A stretch of DNA of 64,000 nucleotides, taken from positions 806,001-870,000 of the forward strand of contig NZ_CP019434.1 of the NCBI RefSeq assembly GCF_001975725.1. The letters run 5' to 3'. The notes under the pieces are model-generated. The model was not told the origin of the DNA. It made no database searches and worked only from the letters and a program-made list of their open reading frames with translations. How positions within the stretch are numbered: the stretch's first letter is position 1; every line of letters starts with the position of its first letter. Made by a program: the position numbers and the translations under genes. This DNA is from Acidihalobacter ferrooxydans (GTDB lineage Bacteria; Pseudomonadota; Gammaproteobacteria; DSM-5130; Acidihalobacteraceae). Shown piece by piece: positions 54,824-64,000 of the stretch.

Positions 54824-56179
54824 TCAAGTGGCGTCTTCGGTGGCTTCTACGCGGCACAGCAGTGTGCCGCGCGCAAGGCGGACTTCAAGCGCCTGCTCGA
54901 TGTGTACGTCTGCGGCATCGCGTACGGGCGTCAGGCTGCCGGGTTGCAGCGCCAGCGCATAACCGCGCTCCAGCGTCGCCAGCGGGCTGACGGCGGACAG
55001 CGTTCGGCTCAGCCCGGCGAGGCGGCCGCGCGCAGTTTCCAACTGGTCGGACATGGCGCGGCGCAGCGCATGACGGGCCAGCGCGAGGCGCTTGCTGCGC
55101 GCGTCCAGCGTGCGGGCCGGCGACTGGGCGAGCAGCCGGGTGCGCAGCGTTTGCAGGCGGTCGGCGGCGCGGTGCTGGCGTTGCGCGGCCGCGCGTCGCA
55201 TCCGCGCGTCGAGTTCGTCGATGCGTTGCGCATATTGCTGTAATTGCCGCACGGGGTGCCGGCGTGCGAGTCTGCCGTGCAGCGAATCGAGATGGCGCGC
55301 TTGCTGCGCGACATGGCGTTGCAGGCTGCCGCGCAAGGCTTCGGCCAGCCGATCCAGGCGGTGGAGTATCTGCTGTGCATCCGGGCTGACGAGTTCGGCG
55401 GCGGCGGACGGCGTGGGCGCGCGCAGGTCGGCCACGAAATCCGCAATGGTGAAGTCTGTTTCATGGCCCACGCCGCTGACGACCGGCAATTCTGAGGCAG
55501 CGATGGCGCGGGCCACGCGCTCCTCGTTGAATGCCCAGAGGTCTTCCAGCGAGCCGCCGCCGCGCACCAGCAACAGCACGTCGCAGCGCGCTTCCTGATT
55601 CGCGCGGGCCAGCGCGGCGACAATGCCTGGCGCGGCATCGACGCCCTGTACGCTGACTGGGTAAACGTAAACCGGCAGCGCCGGGAAGCGTCGCCGCAGC
55701 ACGCTGATGACGTCGCGCAAGGCGGCGCCGCTGGGCGAGGTGATGACCCCGAGCGCCTGCGGATAGGCGGGCAGGGCGCGTTTGCGTTGTGCGTCGAACA
55801 GGCCGGCCGCGGCGAGTTTGCGCTTCAGTTCGTCGAAGGCGCGGCGCAATGCGCCCTCGCCGGCCTCTTCCATGTGCTCGACAATGAACTGATAGCTGCC
55901 GCGCGCTTCATACAGGCTCAACCGGCCGCGCACCAGAACCTGCAGACCGGGTTGCGGCGCGAAGCCCAGGTGCTGATTGCGGTTGCGGAACATCGCTGCG
56001 CTCAGTTGCGCATGCGTGTCCTTGAGGGTGAAGTAGAGGTGGCCCGATGCCGGGCGTGAGACGTTGAACAGCTCGGCTTCGACCCACAGCAGTGGAAAAT
56101 GGGCTTCGAGCAGGCCGCGTGCTTCGAGATTCAGCCGGCTGACCGTGTATATTTCGCGTTGCTGCGTGATGTCGTCCAT
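54824..56179 (-). CDS. xseA: Exodeoxyribonuclease VII large subunit
   Basis: A 451-residue large subunit of exonuclease VII, which degrades single-stranded DNA from both ends. The N-terminal OB fold (about 10-105) has [20 protein letters not shown] and the [10 protein letters not shown] strand. The catalytic core includes [34 protein letters not shown] and [21 protein letters not shown] long coiled-coil region (265-400, Arg/Gln/Leu-rich) is typical. The C terminus ends in [12 protein letters not shown] and later [19 protein letters not shown]. The small subunit is not nearby. It is divergent from guaB, a common gammaproteobacterial order. Confidence 0.95.
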   Translation of the reverse strand: MDDITQQREIYTVSRLNLEARGLLEAHFPLLWVEAELFNVSRPASGHLYFTLKDTHAQLSAAMFRNRNQHLGFAPQPGLQVLVRGRLSLYEARGSYQFIVEHMEEAGEGALRRAFDELKRKLAAAGLFDAQRKRALPAYPQALGVITSPSGAALRDVISVLRRRFPALPVYVYPVSVQGVDAAPGIVAALARANQEARCDVLLLVRGGGSLEDLWAFNEERVARAIAASELPVVSGVGHETDFTIADFVADLRAPTPSAAAELVSPDAQQILHRLDRLAEALRGSLQRHVAQQARHLDSLHGRLARRHPVRQLQQYAQRIDELDARMRRAAAQRQHRAADRLQTLRTRLLAQSPARTLDARSKRLALARHALRRAMSDQLETARGRLAGLSRTLSAVSPLATLERGYALALQPGSLTPVRDAADVHIEQALEVRLARGTLLCRVEATEDAT

Positions 56180-56348
56180 GACTGGGTGTGCCTCGGTTTT
56201 CGGCGGCGATGCGACTGTCGGAGGTGCGCCCCGGTGGCTGAGTCAGGGGTTGGCGAACGGGGTTTGATCTATGGAGTTGATCAATGGAGTTTACCGCAGC
56301 GGCGCACAAATCTATAATTGACGGTTTTATTTCTCACGGGGTACTGAC

Positions 56349-57806
56349 ATGCGAATCGTCCAGGAAGCGCTCACTTTTGATGACGTGCTCTTGCTGCCTG
56401 CACACAGCCGCATTCTGCCGCGTGATGCCTCGTTGCGCACGCGCCTGACACGCGAAATTATTCTGAATATCCCGCTGCTGTCGGCGGCGATGGACACGGT
56501 CACCGAAGCCCGGTTGGCTATCGCCATGGCGCAGGAAGGCGGTATCGGCATCATTCACAAGAACATGACGGCCGAGCAGCAGGCGCAGCAGGTGCGCATG
56601 GTGAAGAAGTTCGAAAGCGGCGTGATCACCCAGCCGATCACCGTTGGCCCGGACACCAGTATCCGCGAGGTGCTGGACATCACCCGGGCGAACAATATCT
56701 CCGGCGTGCCGGTGGTCAAGGGCGAGCGTCTGGTCGGCATCGTCACCAGCCGCGACATGCGCTTCCAGGACAATCCGGATGCCCAGGTGGACACGATCAT
56801 GACGCCCGAGGACCGGCTGGTCACGGTTCGCGAGGGCGCCGAGCGCGAGGAGGTGCGCCGGTTGCTGCACAAGCACCGCATTGAAAAAGTGCTGGTGGTC
56901 AACGATGCCTTCCAACTGCGCGGGATGATTACGGTGAAGGATATCCAGAAGTCCAGCGATTTCCCGAACGCCTGCAAGGATGAGCACGGCCGCTTGCGCG
57001 TCGGCGCGGCCGTCGGCACCGGTAGCGGCACGGAAGAACGCGTGGCGGCGCTGGTCGAGGCGGGGGCGGATGTGTTGATTGTCGACACCGCGCACGGCCA
57101 TTCCGAGGGCGTGCTGGAGCGCGTGCGCTGGGTCAAGCAGCAGTATCCGGACATGCAGGTCATCGGCGGCAATATCGCCACCGGCGAGGCGGCCAGAGCG
57201 CTGGCCGATGCGGGCGCCGACGGGGTCAAGGTCGGCATTGGGCCGGGGTCGATCTGCACCACGCGCATCGTCGCCGGGGTTGGCGTGCCGCAGATTACCG
57301 CCATCGACAATGTCTGCACCGCGCTGCAAGGCACGGGTATTCCGCTGATTGCCGACGGCGGCATCCGATTCTCGGGCGATCTGGCCAAGGCGATTGTCGC
57401 CGGCGCGCACAGCGTGATGGTCGGCAGCATGTTCGCCGGTACCGAGGAAGCGCCGGGCGAGGTCGAGTTGTATCAGGGGCGTTCGTACAAGTCCTACCGC
57501 GGGATGGGGTCGCTCGGCGCGATGCAGCAGGGTTCCTCGGATCGCTATTTTCAGGACACCTCCGCAGTCGAGAAACTGGTGCCGGAAGGCATCGAGGGCC
57601 GCGTGCCCTACAAGGGCTCGATCAGTGCGATCATTCACCAGTTGCTGGGTGGCCTGCGCTCCAGCATGGGTTATGTCGGCGCGGCCGACATCGAAACCAT
57701 GCGCACCCGGCCAGGCTTTGTGCGGGTCACCTCGGCCGGTATGCGCGAGAGCCATGTGCACGATGTAGCCATCACCAAGGAAGCGCCGAACTACCGCGTC
57801 GACTGA
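56349..57806 (+). CDS. guaB: IMP dehydrogenase
   Basis: A 485-residue enzyme oxidising IMP to XMP, the committed step of guanine nucleotide synthesis. The barrel begins [17 protein letters not shown]. Two CBS domains (about 90-205) are inserted as usual, with [16 protein letters not shown] and [14 protein letters not shown]. The catalytic Cys is in [18 protein letters not shown] and the mobile flap in [10 protein letters not shown]. Length and order match E. coli GuaB (488). It is followed by guaA after a strong hairpin, the standard guaBA operon, and is divergent from xseA. Confidence 0.97.
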   Translation: MRIVQEALTFDDVLLLPAHSRILPRDASLRTRLTREIILNIPLLSAAMDTVTEARLAIAMAQEGGIGIIHKNMTAEQQAQQVRMVKKFESGVITQPITVGPDTSIREVLDITRANNISGVPVVKGERLVGIVTSRDMRFQDNPDAQVDTIMTPEDRLVTVREGAEREEVRRLLHKHRIEKVLVVNDAFQLRGMITVKDIQKSSDFPNACKDEHGRLRVGAAVGTGSGTEERVAALVEAGADVLIVDTAHGHSEGVLERVRWVKQQYPDMQVIGGNIATGEAARALADAGADGVKVGIGPGSICTTRIVAGVGVPQITAIDNVCTALQGTGIPLIADGGIRFSGDLAKAIVAGAHSVMVGSMFAGTEEAPGEVELYQGRSYKSYRGMGSLGAMQQGSSDRYFQDTSAVEKLVPEGIEGRVPYKGSISAIIHQLLGGLRSSMGYVGAADIETMRTRPGFVRVTSAGMRESHVHDVAITKEAPNYRVD

Positions 57807-57831
57807 GCGAGGCGGGCATCGGTTCGACCCT

Positions 57832-57863
57832 TCGGCCGCGTTTCCCCCGGGAAGCGCGGCCGA
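57832..57863 (+). terminator. Hairpin in the guaB-guaA spacer
   Basis: TCGGCCGCG (57832-57840) pairs perfectly with CGCGGCCGA (57855-57863) around a 14-nt loop; TGTTTCTCC follows. It lies between the guaB stop and guaA start, so it may terminate partially or set the guaB:guaA ratio. Confidence 0.45.
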
Positions 57864-57896
57864 TGTTTCTCCATCACTTCAGTGAGAGGCGAGACC

Positions 57897-59474
57897 ATGA
57901 GCGAGAACATCCATTCCGACAAGATACTCATCCTCGATTTCGGCTCGCAGTTCACCCAGCTGATCGCCCGACGGGTGCGCGAAGTCGGCGTCTACAGCGA
58001 AATTCATCCGTGGGACATGAGCGAGGACGCGCTGCGCGCGTTTGCGCCGGCCGGCATCATTCTGTCCGGCGGACCCGAATCGACGATTGGCGACGATGCG
58101 CCGGTCGCGCCGCCACTGATCTACGAACTCGGCGTGCCGGTGCTCGGTATCTGCTACGGCATGCAGACCATGGCCGCGCAGTTGGGCGGCGAAGTCGAAA
58201 CCAGCGATCACCGCGAGTTCGGCTATGCGCAGGTGCGCGCGCGCGGCCACACCGCGCTGTTGCGCGATATCGAGGACCACGCCACGCCGGAAGGCTACGG
58301 TCTGCTCGACGTGTGGATGTCGCACGGCGACCGCGTCTGTACGCTGCCGCCCGGCTTCAACCTCATGGCCAGCACCGACAGCGCGCCGCTGGCCGGCATG
58401 GCCGACGAGCAGCGTCGTTTCTACGGTGTACAGTTCCACCCGGAAGTGACGCACACCCGCCAGGGCACACGCATCCTGAGCCGCTTCGTGCTCGACCTGT
58501 GCGGCTGCCGCGCGCTATGGAATGCCGACAGCATCATCGAGGACAGCATTGCCCGCGTGCGTGAAAAAGTCGGCCGTGACCGCGTTGTGCTGGGGCTGTC
58601 CGGTGGCGTGGACTCCTCCGTGGTCGCCGCGCTGCTGCATCAGGCGATCGGCGACCAGCTTACTTGCGTCTTCGTCGATCATGGTCTGCTGCGCCTCGGT
58701 GAGAGCGATCAGGTGATGCAAACCTTCGCCCGGCATATGGGCGTGAAGGTGATCCGCGTCGATGCGCAGGAGCGCTTTATGTCCGCCTTGCAAGGCGAGG
58801 CCGATCCCGAAGCCAAGCGCAAGATCATCGGTCGACTGTTTATCGAAATTTTCGACGAAGAAGCGGGCAGGATCACCGACGCGCGCTGGCTGGCGCAGGG
58901 CACGATCTACCCCGACGTGATCGAGTCCGCCGGCAGCAAGACCGGCAAGGCGCATGTGATCAAGTCGCACCACAACGTCGGCGGTCTGCCGGAAGACATG
59001 AAGCTCGGTCTGGTCGAGCCGCTGCGCGAGTTGTTCAAGGACGAAGTGCGCAAGATCGGACTGGAACTCGGCCTGCCGAGCGAGATGGTCTACCGCCATC
59101 CGTTCCCCGGTCCTGGGTTGGGCGTGCGCATCCTCGGCGAAGTGAAACAGCTCTATGCCGATCTGCTGCGGCGCGCGGATGCCATCTTTATCGAGGAACT
59201 ACGCCGCCACGAACTGTATGACAAAGTCTCGCAGGCCTTCGCCGTTTTCCTGCCGGTCAAGGCTGTCGGCGTAATGGGTGACGGGCGCAAATACGACTAT
59301 GTAGTCGCGTTGCGCGCGGTCGAAACCATCGACTTCATGACCGCCCGCTGGGCGCATCTACCCTACGAGTTCCTCGATCTGGTATCGCGGCGCATCGTCA
59401 ACGAGATCGACGGCATCACCCGCGTCGTCTATGACGTGACCGGTAAGCCGCCGGGCACCATCGAGTGGGAGTGA
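57897..59474 (+). CDS. guaA: GMP synthase (glutamine-hydrolysing)
   Basis: A 525-residue GMP synthase, exactly the E. coli length, aminating XMP to GMP with glutamine and ATP. The N-terminal class I amidotransferase has the nucleophile Cys in [13 protein letters not shown] and its His/Glu in FHPEVTHT. The PP-loop ATPase motif is [19 protein letters not shown]. The dimerisation domain (from about 400) has [12 protein letters not shown] and the C-terminal GTIEWE. The ATG at 57897 is preceded by GAGAGGCGAGACC; an earlier in-frame ATG at 57882 is less likely. Confidence 0.97.
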   Translation: MSENIHSDKILILDFGSQFTQLIARRVREVGVYSEIHPWDMSEDALRAFAPAGIILSGGPESTIGDDAPVAPPLIYELGVPVLGICYGMQTMAAQLGGEVETSDHREFGYAQVRARGHTALLRDIEDHATPEGYGLLDVWMSHGDRVCTLPPGFNLMASTDSAPLAGMADEQRRFYGVQFHPEVTHTRQGTRILSRFVLDLCGCRALWNADSIIEDSIARVREKVGRDRVVLGLSGGVDSSVVAALLHQAIGDQLTCVFVDHGLLRLGESDQVMQTFARHMGVKVIRVDAQERFMSALQGEADPEAKRKIIGRLFIEIFDEEAGRITDARWLAQGTIYPDVIESAGSKTGKAHVIKSHHNVGGLPEDMKLGLVEPLRELFKDEVRKIGLELGLPSEMVYRHPFPGPGLGVRILGEVKQLYADLLRRADAIFIEELRRHELYDKVSQAFAVFLPVKAVGVMGDGRKYDYVVALRAVETIDFMTARWAHLPYEFLDLVSRRIVNEIDGITRVVYDVTGKPPGTIEWE

Positions 59475-59568
59475 CTGGTACGGGCAGGGATTGTGCAAAC
59501 GGGCAGTACCATGCGCAGTAGAACTTCAACGGGACCGTAGGCGTGGGTTGTCGGTCTTGCATGAGCGG

Positions 59569-59970
59569 CTAGTTCTTTGGGAGTTGGTCGTCGATATCGA
59601 CGATGCGGCGGTCGTAGTAGAAGTGCGCGTTCGATACCAACTCCTCCGGTAGTTCGCCATTGTTGCATTTACGGATCAACAGCTGCGATACCAGTCGCCA
59701 GTCCATTGCATTCGTGTTGAAGAGCGTCTCACCGCAGTGCTTGCAGAATACGCGGGTCATCTTCAGCGTTGGATACTTGTACTCGACCGTATCCTCAGCA
59801 CCCGAAGTGATGCGGATGTTATCTGCGTCCCAGGCAACAATCGAGTGATAGGGCACATCGAGTAGGGCGCGGCAGTCTTCGCAGTGACAGAACGCATGCA
59901 CCTTCGGCGTACCGCTCATCTCGAGCTCGACGGCGCCGCAGTCACAGTGCACGTTGTACTTTTTGCTCAT
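59569..59970 (-). CDS. GFA/CENP-V-domain zinc protein
   Basis: A 133-residue protein of the GFA (glutathione-dependent formaldehyde-activating enzyme-like) fold. The zinc ligands are clear: Cys in [17 protein letters not shown] and [12 protein letters not shown]. The family is small and of uncertain chemistry, often linked to aldehyde or thiol adduct handling. Its start lies 29 bases inside the 3' end of mdaB, so translation is coupled. It is the second gene of the leftward mdaB-GFA unit controlled, presumably, by the divergent HxlR regulator. Confidence 0.78.
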   Translation of the reverse strand: MSKKYNVHCDCGAVELEMSGTPKVHAFCHCEDCRALLDVPYHSIVAWDADNIRITSGAEDTVEYKYPTLKMTRVFCKHCGETLFNTNAMDWRLVSQLLIRKCNNGELPEELVSNAHFYYDRRIVDIDDQLPKN

Positions 59971-60568
59971 CGCGGTCGACTCCCGAAAGATGTTTGTTGA
60001 GGTGTGCTTCGAAGCGTGTCAGGTCGTTGTCGATGTCCGGCTTCTTCATGACATCGTGGCAGGCGAACGTCTCGAGCGGCTGCATACCGAAGAAGCGGAA
60101 GTTCATGTGCATCGGGAACAGCAGATCGTCCACGGACTTACCCTGGAACAGGTACTGCCCGGTATCGCCGAACGCATCTTTGGGGGCATTGAAAGTCAAC
60201 GAAAGCATGTACTTTGTCTCTGTCAGTGTTCCACCTGCCCCGTACTGTTTCGTGGGGCCATCGTGACTGCGGCCATCTCCCTTACACAGGGTGCCGTCCA
60301 TCCCGGCCGTGTAGACGACGTCCATGTACTTCTTGAAAGACCAGGGTACGCCCATCCAGTTGACCGGCATTTGCAGGATGATGACGTTGGCCCACCGGTG
60401 TTTTTCCAGTTCGGCCGCGATGTCGTAGTCGTCACGCATCGTTGTGGTCTTGAGCGCGTGCCCCTTGGCCGAAAGGATCTGCGCCGCCGTATCCGCGAGC
60501 GTCTGATTGAGCCTGCCCTCGGAGAACGGGTAGTACTCGTGGGCGTTGATGATCAGGATGTTTGACAT
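59942..60568 (-). CDS. mdaB: MdaB-like NAD(P)H:quinone oxidoreductase
   Basis: A 208-residue flavodoxin-fold protein. [20 protein letters not shown] is the nucleotide-binding opening. [20 protein letters not shown] is the FAD/FMN isoalloxazine region, typical of MdaB (modulator of drug activity) and NQO-type quinone reductases. [17 protein letters not shown] also fits. It would reduce quinones by two electrons, avoiding semiquinone radicals. AAAGGGAACC lies upstream of the ATG at 60568. It is divergent from the HxlR gene, an arrangement like YodB-type quinone-sensing operons. Confidence 0.88.
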   Translation of the reverse strand: MSNILIINAHEYYPFSEGRLNQTLADTAAQILSAKGHALKTTTMRDDYDIAAELEKHRWANVIILQMPVNWMGVPWSFKKYMDVVYTAGMDGTLCKGDGRSHDGPTKQYGAGGTLTETKYMLSLTFNAPKDAFGDTGQYLFQGKSVDDLLFPMHMNFRFFGMQPLETFACHDVMKKPDIDNDLTRFEAHLNKHLSGVDRDEQKVQRAL

Positions 60569-60604
60569 CGGTGTGGTTCCCTTTGGTGAAAACGTGAGGG
60601 AATC

Positions 60605-60650
60605 GTGGTATCGTAAGAAACCAATGTCAACCAGTATACTTTTAGTAACC
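60605..60650. promoter_or_regulatory. Divergent mdaB-hxlR promoter/operator region
   Basis: The 82-bp gap between mdaB and hxlR is AT-rich. A perfect -35-like TTGACA lies on the minus strand (60625-60630) for mdaB. The palindrome AGTATACT (60633-60640) overlaps a -10-like TATACT for hxlR, very near its ATG. Such palindromes are plausible HxlR operators, which would couple repression of both genes. Confidence 0.45.
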
Positions 60651-61016
60651 ATGAAGACAGCCAAAGCACATGTCGAACAGAGACCGGATGGGAAAAAGGT
60701 GGTCATCAACGCATGCTCGGAACCCTGTCCGATCGAGCGCGGCATGCGGATCATCGGTGGTAAGTGGAAGGGCTCGATTTTGTGGCATTTGCAGGATGGC
60801 CCAGTCCGCTTCAACGATCTTGCCCGTCAGCTCGGCGGTGCGAGCAAGAAGATGGTCACGCAGCGCCTTAACGAAATGGAGGACATCGGACTGGTCAAGC
60901 GAAAGGTCCTCAGCACCCGACCGATTGCAGTTGCCTACAAGATCACCGAGTTCGGTCGATCGTCGCTGACCGTATTGGAGCAGCTGAAAGATTGGGCGGA
61001 AGAAAACGGTCTGTGA
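60651..61016 (+). CDS. HxlR-family transcriptional regulator
   Basis: A 121-residue winged-helix regulator from ATG 60651 ([18 protein letters not shown]). The HxlR domain has [35 protein letters not shown], and [20 protein letters not shown]. Two Cys residues sit just before it ([12 protein letters not shown]). The second aligns with the redox/electrophile-sensing Cys of YodB and other HxlR sensors. With mdaB divergent, it probably represses quinone-detoxification genes until thiol modification. Confidence 0.9.
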   Translation: MKTAKAHVEQRPDGKKVVINACSEPCPIERGMRIIGGKWKGSILWHLQDGPVRFNDLARQLGGASKKMVTQRLNEMEDIGLVKRKVLSTRPIAVAYKITEFGRSSLTVLEQLKDWAEENGL

Positions 61017-61031
61017 TCGCGGAATCTCGGA

Positions 61032-61157
61032 ATGCGCCAGGACGCAGATATTGCCACCGCGAAAGCTAACTGGCGCGATTTTAAGCGCCGCAAACTGCTA
61101 GTAGTCAAAGCCCGGAAGGTGATCTGGCGTACTGTCTATGAAGTGCTCAATCGGTAA
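61032..61157 (+). CDS. Possible 41-residue orphan peptide
   Basis: A short frame with ATG at 61032 and TAA at 61155. The product (MRQDADIATAKANWRDFKRR, then KLLVVKARKVIWRTVYEVLN) is basic and helical. It has no ribosome site I trust and no recognised domain. It may be the remnant end of a transposon or phage gene, lying between the HxlR gene and the IS30 element. Low confidence that it is translated. Confidence 0.2.
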   Translation: MRQDADIATAKANWRDFKRRKLLVVKARKVIWRTVYEVLNR

Positions 61158-61211
61158 TTTTTTGCTTTTTTTGAAGGATTTTCTGAGTATGGTATTTTTC
61201 ATATGGCCCGC

Positions 61212-62274
61212 TCAAGAATGAAGTGCAACACCTTTGGTCCAAAGGGATTGGAGGTGGAAGATGGGCAGCAGGTACAAACAGTTGAGCATGGATGAGAGGA
61301 ACCGGTTGCAGAGGGGCTTGAACCAAGGGATGAGTCTGCGCGCTTTGGCGCGAGCGTTAGGCCGTCACGTCAGCACCCTGAGCCGGGAGTGCCGCCGAGG
61401 GTGGATCGGCAGTAGCTATGATGCGGTCCAGGGACGGGAGGCGGCGCGGATCAGGAGACGGCGGGGCACACGCAAGCTGCTTGCAGGGAGCCCTCTGGCC
61501 GACCTTGTAGCGTGGCAGATAATCCAGCACGCTTGGTCACCCGAGCAGATTGCCGGAAGGTTGCGTATGGAGCACCCGGAAGAGGCCCGCCAGCGGGTTG
61601 CCCACGAGACGATCTATCAGTTCATCTACGCGCACCCGGCGGGTGCGCTCAAGAGGCTCCTGGTGGAGTCCTTGCGCCAAGGCCACCAGAAGCGCCGTCC
61701 CCGTCGCCGGGGCCAGGACCGCCGCGGTAGCCTGCGCAACATGCGCTCTATCCGTGAGCGGCCAGAAGAAGCGCAGGCTCGGGAGATTCCCGGTCACTGG
61801 GAGGCAGACCTCATCAAAGGGGCCTACAATGGGAGTGCCATTGGCACCCTGGTGGACCGCAGCACCCGGTTCACCCTCCTGGCCAGAGTGGACGACTCCT
61901 CGGCAGAGGCGGTGCTGGACGGTTTCACAAGACGCCTACGCACGCTGCCCAAGGCGCTGCGAAAGACCCTGACCTACGACCAGGGCAAGGAGATGGCGCG
62001 GCACGAAGAACTGGAGAAGCGAACTCACCTGCGGGTGTATTTTGCCGACCCGCATAGCCCCTGGCAGCGACCGACCAATGAAAATACCCATGGCCTGCTG
62101 CGCCAGTACTTCCCGAAGGGTACGGACTTGTCGCTCTACTCTCAGCAGTACTTGACCAAGGTGGCAGAGGAACTCAATAATCGACCCAGAAAAACTCTGG
62201 GATTTCGCACGCCTGCCGAAGTGATGGCAGAGAAAATCAGCGCGTTAAACCGCAGTGTTGCGCTTCAAAATTGA
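61212..62274 (+). mobile_element. IS30-family insertion sequence
   Basis: An apparently intact element of about 1.06 kb. The ends are imperfect inverted repeats, TCAAGAATGAAGTGCAACAC on the left (61212-61231) and, read inward from the right, TCAATTTTGAAGCGCAACAC (62274 down to 62255), 16 of 20 matching. The transposase fills the interior. Target duplications are not clear, so the exact ends may be off by a few bases. Confidence 0.8.
61261..62274 (+). CDS. IS30-family transposase
   Basis: A 337-residue DDE transposase. The N-terminal region (1-60) has the IS30 helix-turn-helix (SLRALARALGRHVSTLSREC). The catalytic core has its three acidic residues in HWEADLIKG, TYDQGKEMARHE and PTNENTHGLLRQYFPKGTDL. 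The ATG at 61261 has GGAGGTGGAAG ahead of it. The frame is unbroken, so the element may be active. The stop overlaps the right inverted repeat, a frequent feature of compact IS30 elements. Confidence 0.93.
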   Translation: MGSRYKQLSMDERNRLQRGLNQGMSLRALARALGRHVSTLSRECRRGWIGSSYDAVQGREAARIRRRRGTRKLLAGSPLADLVAWQIIQHAWSPEQIAGRLRMEHPEEARQRVAHETIYQFIYAHPAGALKRLLVESLRQGHQKRRPRRRGQDRRGSLRNMRSIRERPEEAQAREIPGHWEADLIKGAYNGSAIGTLVDRSTRFTLLARVDDSSAEAVLDGFTRRLRTLPKALRKTLTYDQGKEMARHEELEKRTHLRVYFADPHSPWQRPTNENTHGLLRQYFPKGTDLSLYSQQYLTKVAEELNNRPRKTLGFRTPAEVMAEKISALNRSVALQN

Positions 62275-62312
62275 AACCGCCTATTAAATATAAAAACGAT
62301 GATTGATCATAG

Positions 62313-62804
<492 letters not shown>

Positions 62805-62819
62805 TCGCTCGGCGCGTAG

Positions 62820-64000
62820 CTACAGACTCGGCGGCAGAAATTGCAGTGAACTTGGCAACGGCTGTTTTAGTGACTGGCCGTCCCGGTGTTTCTTCAGCCA
62901 CATGAGAATGTCGTAATAGCTGCGGATGTTTTGCACGTAGGTGACAGCCTCACGCCCGCGTGCGTAGCCATTCCTTGTCAGGCTGTACCATTTACGCTGG
63001 GTCAGCAACGGGAGTATGTCCTTGATCGCGGTCCAGCTATTCTGATTTTTGCCCAGTTTTCTGGCGATCGCCATCGCGTCGAGTATGTGCCCGAAACCGA
63101 CGTTGTACGAGGCCAGAGCGAACCACATACGATCCGGTTCCTTCACGCTCTGAGGGATCCAGCCCAGCACTTCGTCCAGATAGGCTGCCCCGCCCATCAC
63201 GCTTTCTTCCGGGTCCACAAGGTTCTTGACGCCAAGATGCGCGGCGGTGGGAGGGGTCAGCATCATCAGTCCGCGCACGCCGGTCGGCGATACCGCATTC
63301 GGATTCCAATGCGATTCCTGATAGCTCTGGGCGGCCAGCAGGCGCCAGTTGATGTGATATTTTTTCCCGGCCGCCTTGAATAGGGGAATCCATTTCGGTA
63401 GACGCGTCTCGACATATTTCATGAAAGTAAAGGTACCGACGTAGTCGTAATTACGCACATGCCCGTAATAACGCTCCGTGATCCTGTGCAGCGTCCCGTC
63501 CTTCTTGATCTTGGCAAAAAATTTTACTGTCGCATCGTAGAGGCTGTTATCTCCATTTTTTCGCATCGCCCAGGCCAGTTTCTGTGGCTTACCGAGGTTG
63601 AAGGCGGCAACAAGCTGCGGATAGTACCGGCGGTTGAGCATAAAGTCGTTCGAGTCGTCGATGGTGTAATCGATCTGGCCCTTGTAGACGCGGTAGAGCA
63701 GTTCTTCGGCGCTCGTGTTCAGCGAGGTTCGCCAGCTCAGGCCGGGGTACTTTTTTTTCAGTGCCTGAAGGCGTGCGGAGAAACTGCTGTTTGCCAGCAC
63801 CGTGATGGTTTTTCCGATCAGATCCTTGACGCTTCGTGGCCGGCGGCGGCCAGAAAGGTATATAACCTGTTGCGTAATCGTCTGATAAGTCGGTCCGAAT
63901 CTCACAGCCTGCTCGCGCTGCGGGGTTTTGGCGATGCCTGCGGCGGCCAGTTCCACACGACCATATTCCACCATTGACAAGATGTTGCTCCCGTTGTGCG
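62820..64000 (-). CDS. mltF: Membrane-bound lytic murein transglycosylase F (partial, N terminus beyond the window)
   Basis: The 3' part of a leftward gene that continues past the window edge; the visible frame is open to base 64000. Visible residues begin inside a periplasmic solute-binding (SBP_bac_3-like) domain (VELAAAGIAKTPQREQAVRF, TVLANSSFSARLQAL). The lytic transglycosylase domain follows, with catalytic Glu in AAQSYQESHWNPNA, then GVRGLMMLTPPTAAHLGV and the late FALASYNVGFGHILDA. MltF cleaves the MurNAc-GlcNAc bond. It is convergent with tadA; guaBA-tadA-mltF is a common gammaproteobacterial order. Confidence 0.92.
   Translation of the reverse strand, partial: HNGSNILSMVEYGRVELAAAGIAKTPQREQAVRFGPTYQTITQQVIYLSGRRRPRSVKDLIGKTITVLANSSFSARLQALKKKYPGLSWRTSLNTSAEELLYRVYKGQIDYTIDDSNDFMLNRRYYPQLVAAFNLGKPQKLAWAMRKNGDNSLYDATVKFFAKIKKDGTLHRITERYYGHVRNYDYVGTFTFMKYVETRLPKWIPLFKAAGKKYHINWRLLAAQSYQESHWNPNAVSPTGVRGLMMLTPPTAAHLGVKNLVDPEESVMGGAAYLDEVLGWIPQSVKEPDRMWFALASYNVGFGHILDAMAIARKLGKNQNSWTAIKDILPLLTQRKWYSLTRNGYARGREAVTYVQNIRSYYDILMWLKKHRDGQSLKQPLPSSLQFLPPSL

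Overview
The window is GC-rich, densely coded bacterial chromosome. It carries a bo3-type quinol oxidase operon in cyoABCDE order, opgG/opgH, lpxH, gltX-cysS, guaB-guaA and tadA-mltF, a set typical of a gammaproteobacterium. I lean to a free-living, possibly acidophilic or Chromatiales-like lineage, but nothing here fixes the genus. I saw no rRNA or tRNA gene and no CRISPR array.

Layout. 0-1.3 kb: a cytochrome b561-like/molybdopterin fusion oxidoreductase. 2.1-7.5 kb: an osmoregulated periplasmic glucan operon (opgG, two small unknown genes, opgH, a beta-barrel protein). 7.6-18.6 kb: aromatic aminotransferase, ettA, a small phosphatase, YrhK and DUF389 membrane proteins, a frameshifted glutathione S-transferase, an MHS-family transporter, an AbrB-family membrane protein and glgX. 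18.8-23.5 kb: an eno-pyk-FAD oxidoreductase-UspA-like gene set read leftward, with an ANR/FNR-like site upstream. 23.9-32.2 kb: a histone-like/DUF2934 protein, a SIMPL protein, a DMT transporter, mmsA, azlCD, and an Lrp regulator divergent from alanine dehydrogenase, then an LMW phosphatase. 32.3-46.3 kb: a bifunctional PBP, a Gln-rich coiled-coil protein, lpxH-ppiB, gltX-cysS, fumC, a K+ channel, an MFS transporter and corA. 46.7-51.9 kb: cyoABCDE read leftward. 52.6-62.8 kb: an orphan double-ATPase ABC protein, xseA, guaB-guaA, an electrophile-response-like module (mdaB, GFA-domain protein, HxlR regulator), an intact IS30 element and tadA. The window ends inside mltF.

The least ordinary content is between the genes. 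Most long intergenic gaps hold short, non-coding, inverted-repeat-bounded elements of about 160-170 bp. Family A has ends GGAGCCTGTCGGACTTGG and CTAG flanks, with eight copies or pieces. Family B has CCCGGAT-type ends and TTAA-like termini, with six copies and a fragment. A 168-bp element related to one end of family B has inserted inside a family A copy at 41.5 kb. A third, hairpin-type repeat (GTAGGGTGGATAAGCG...) lies between corA and cyoE. None of these contains a transposase, so they look like non-autonomous (MITE-like) elements mobilised from elsewhere. The candidates for undescribed biology are these element families, the two small genes embedded in the opg operon, and the ANR-type site in front of the glycolytic/redox gene set.
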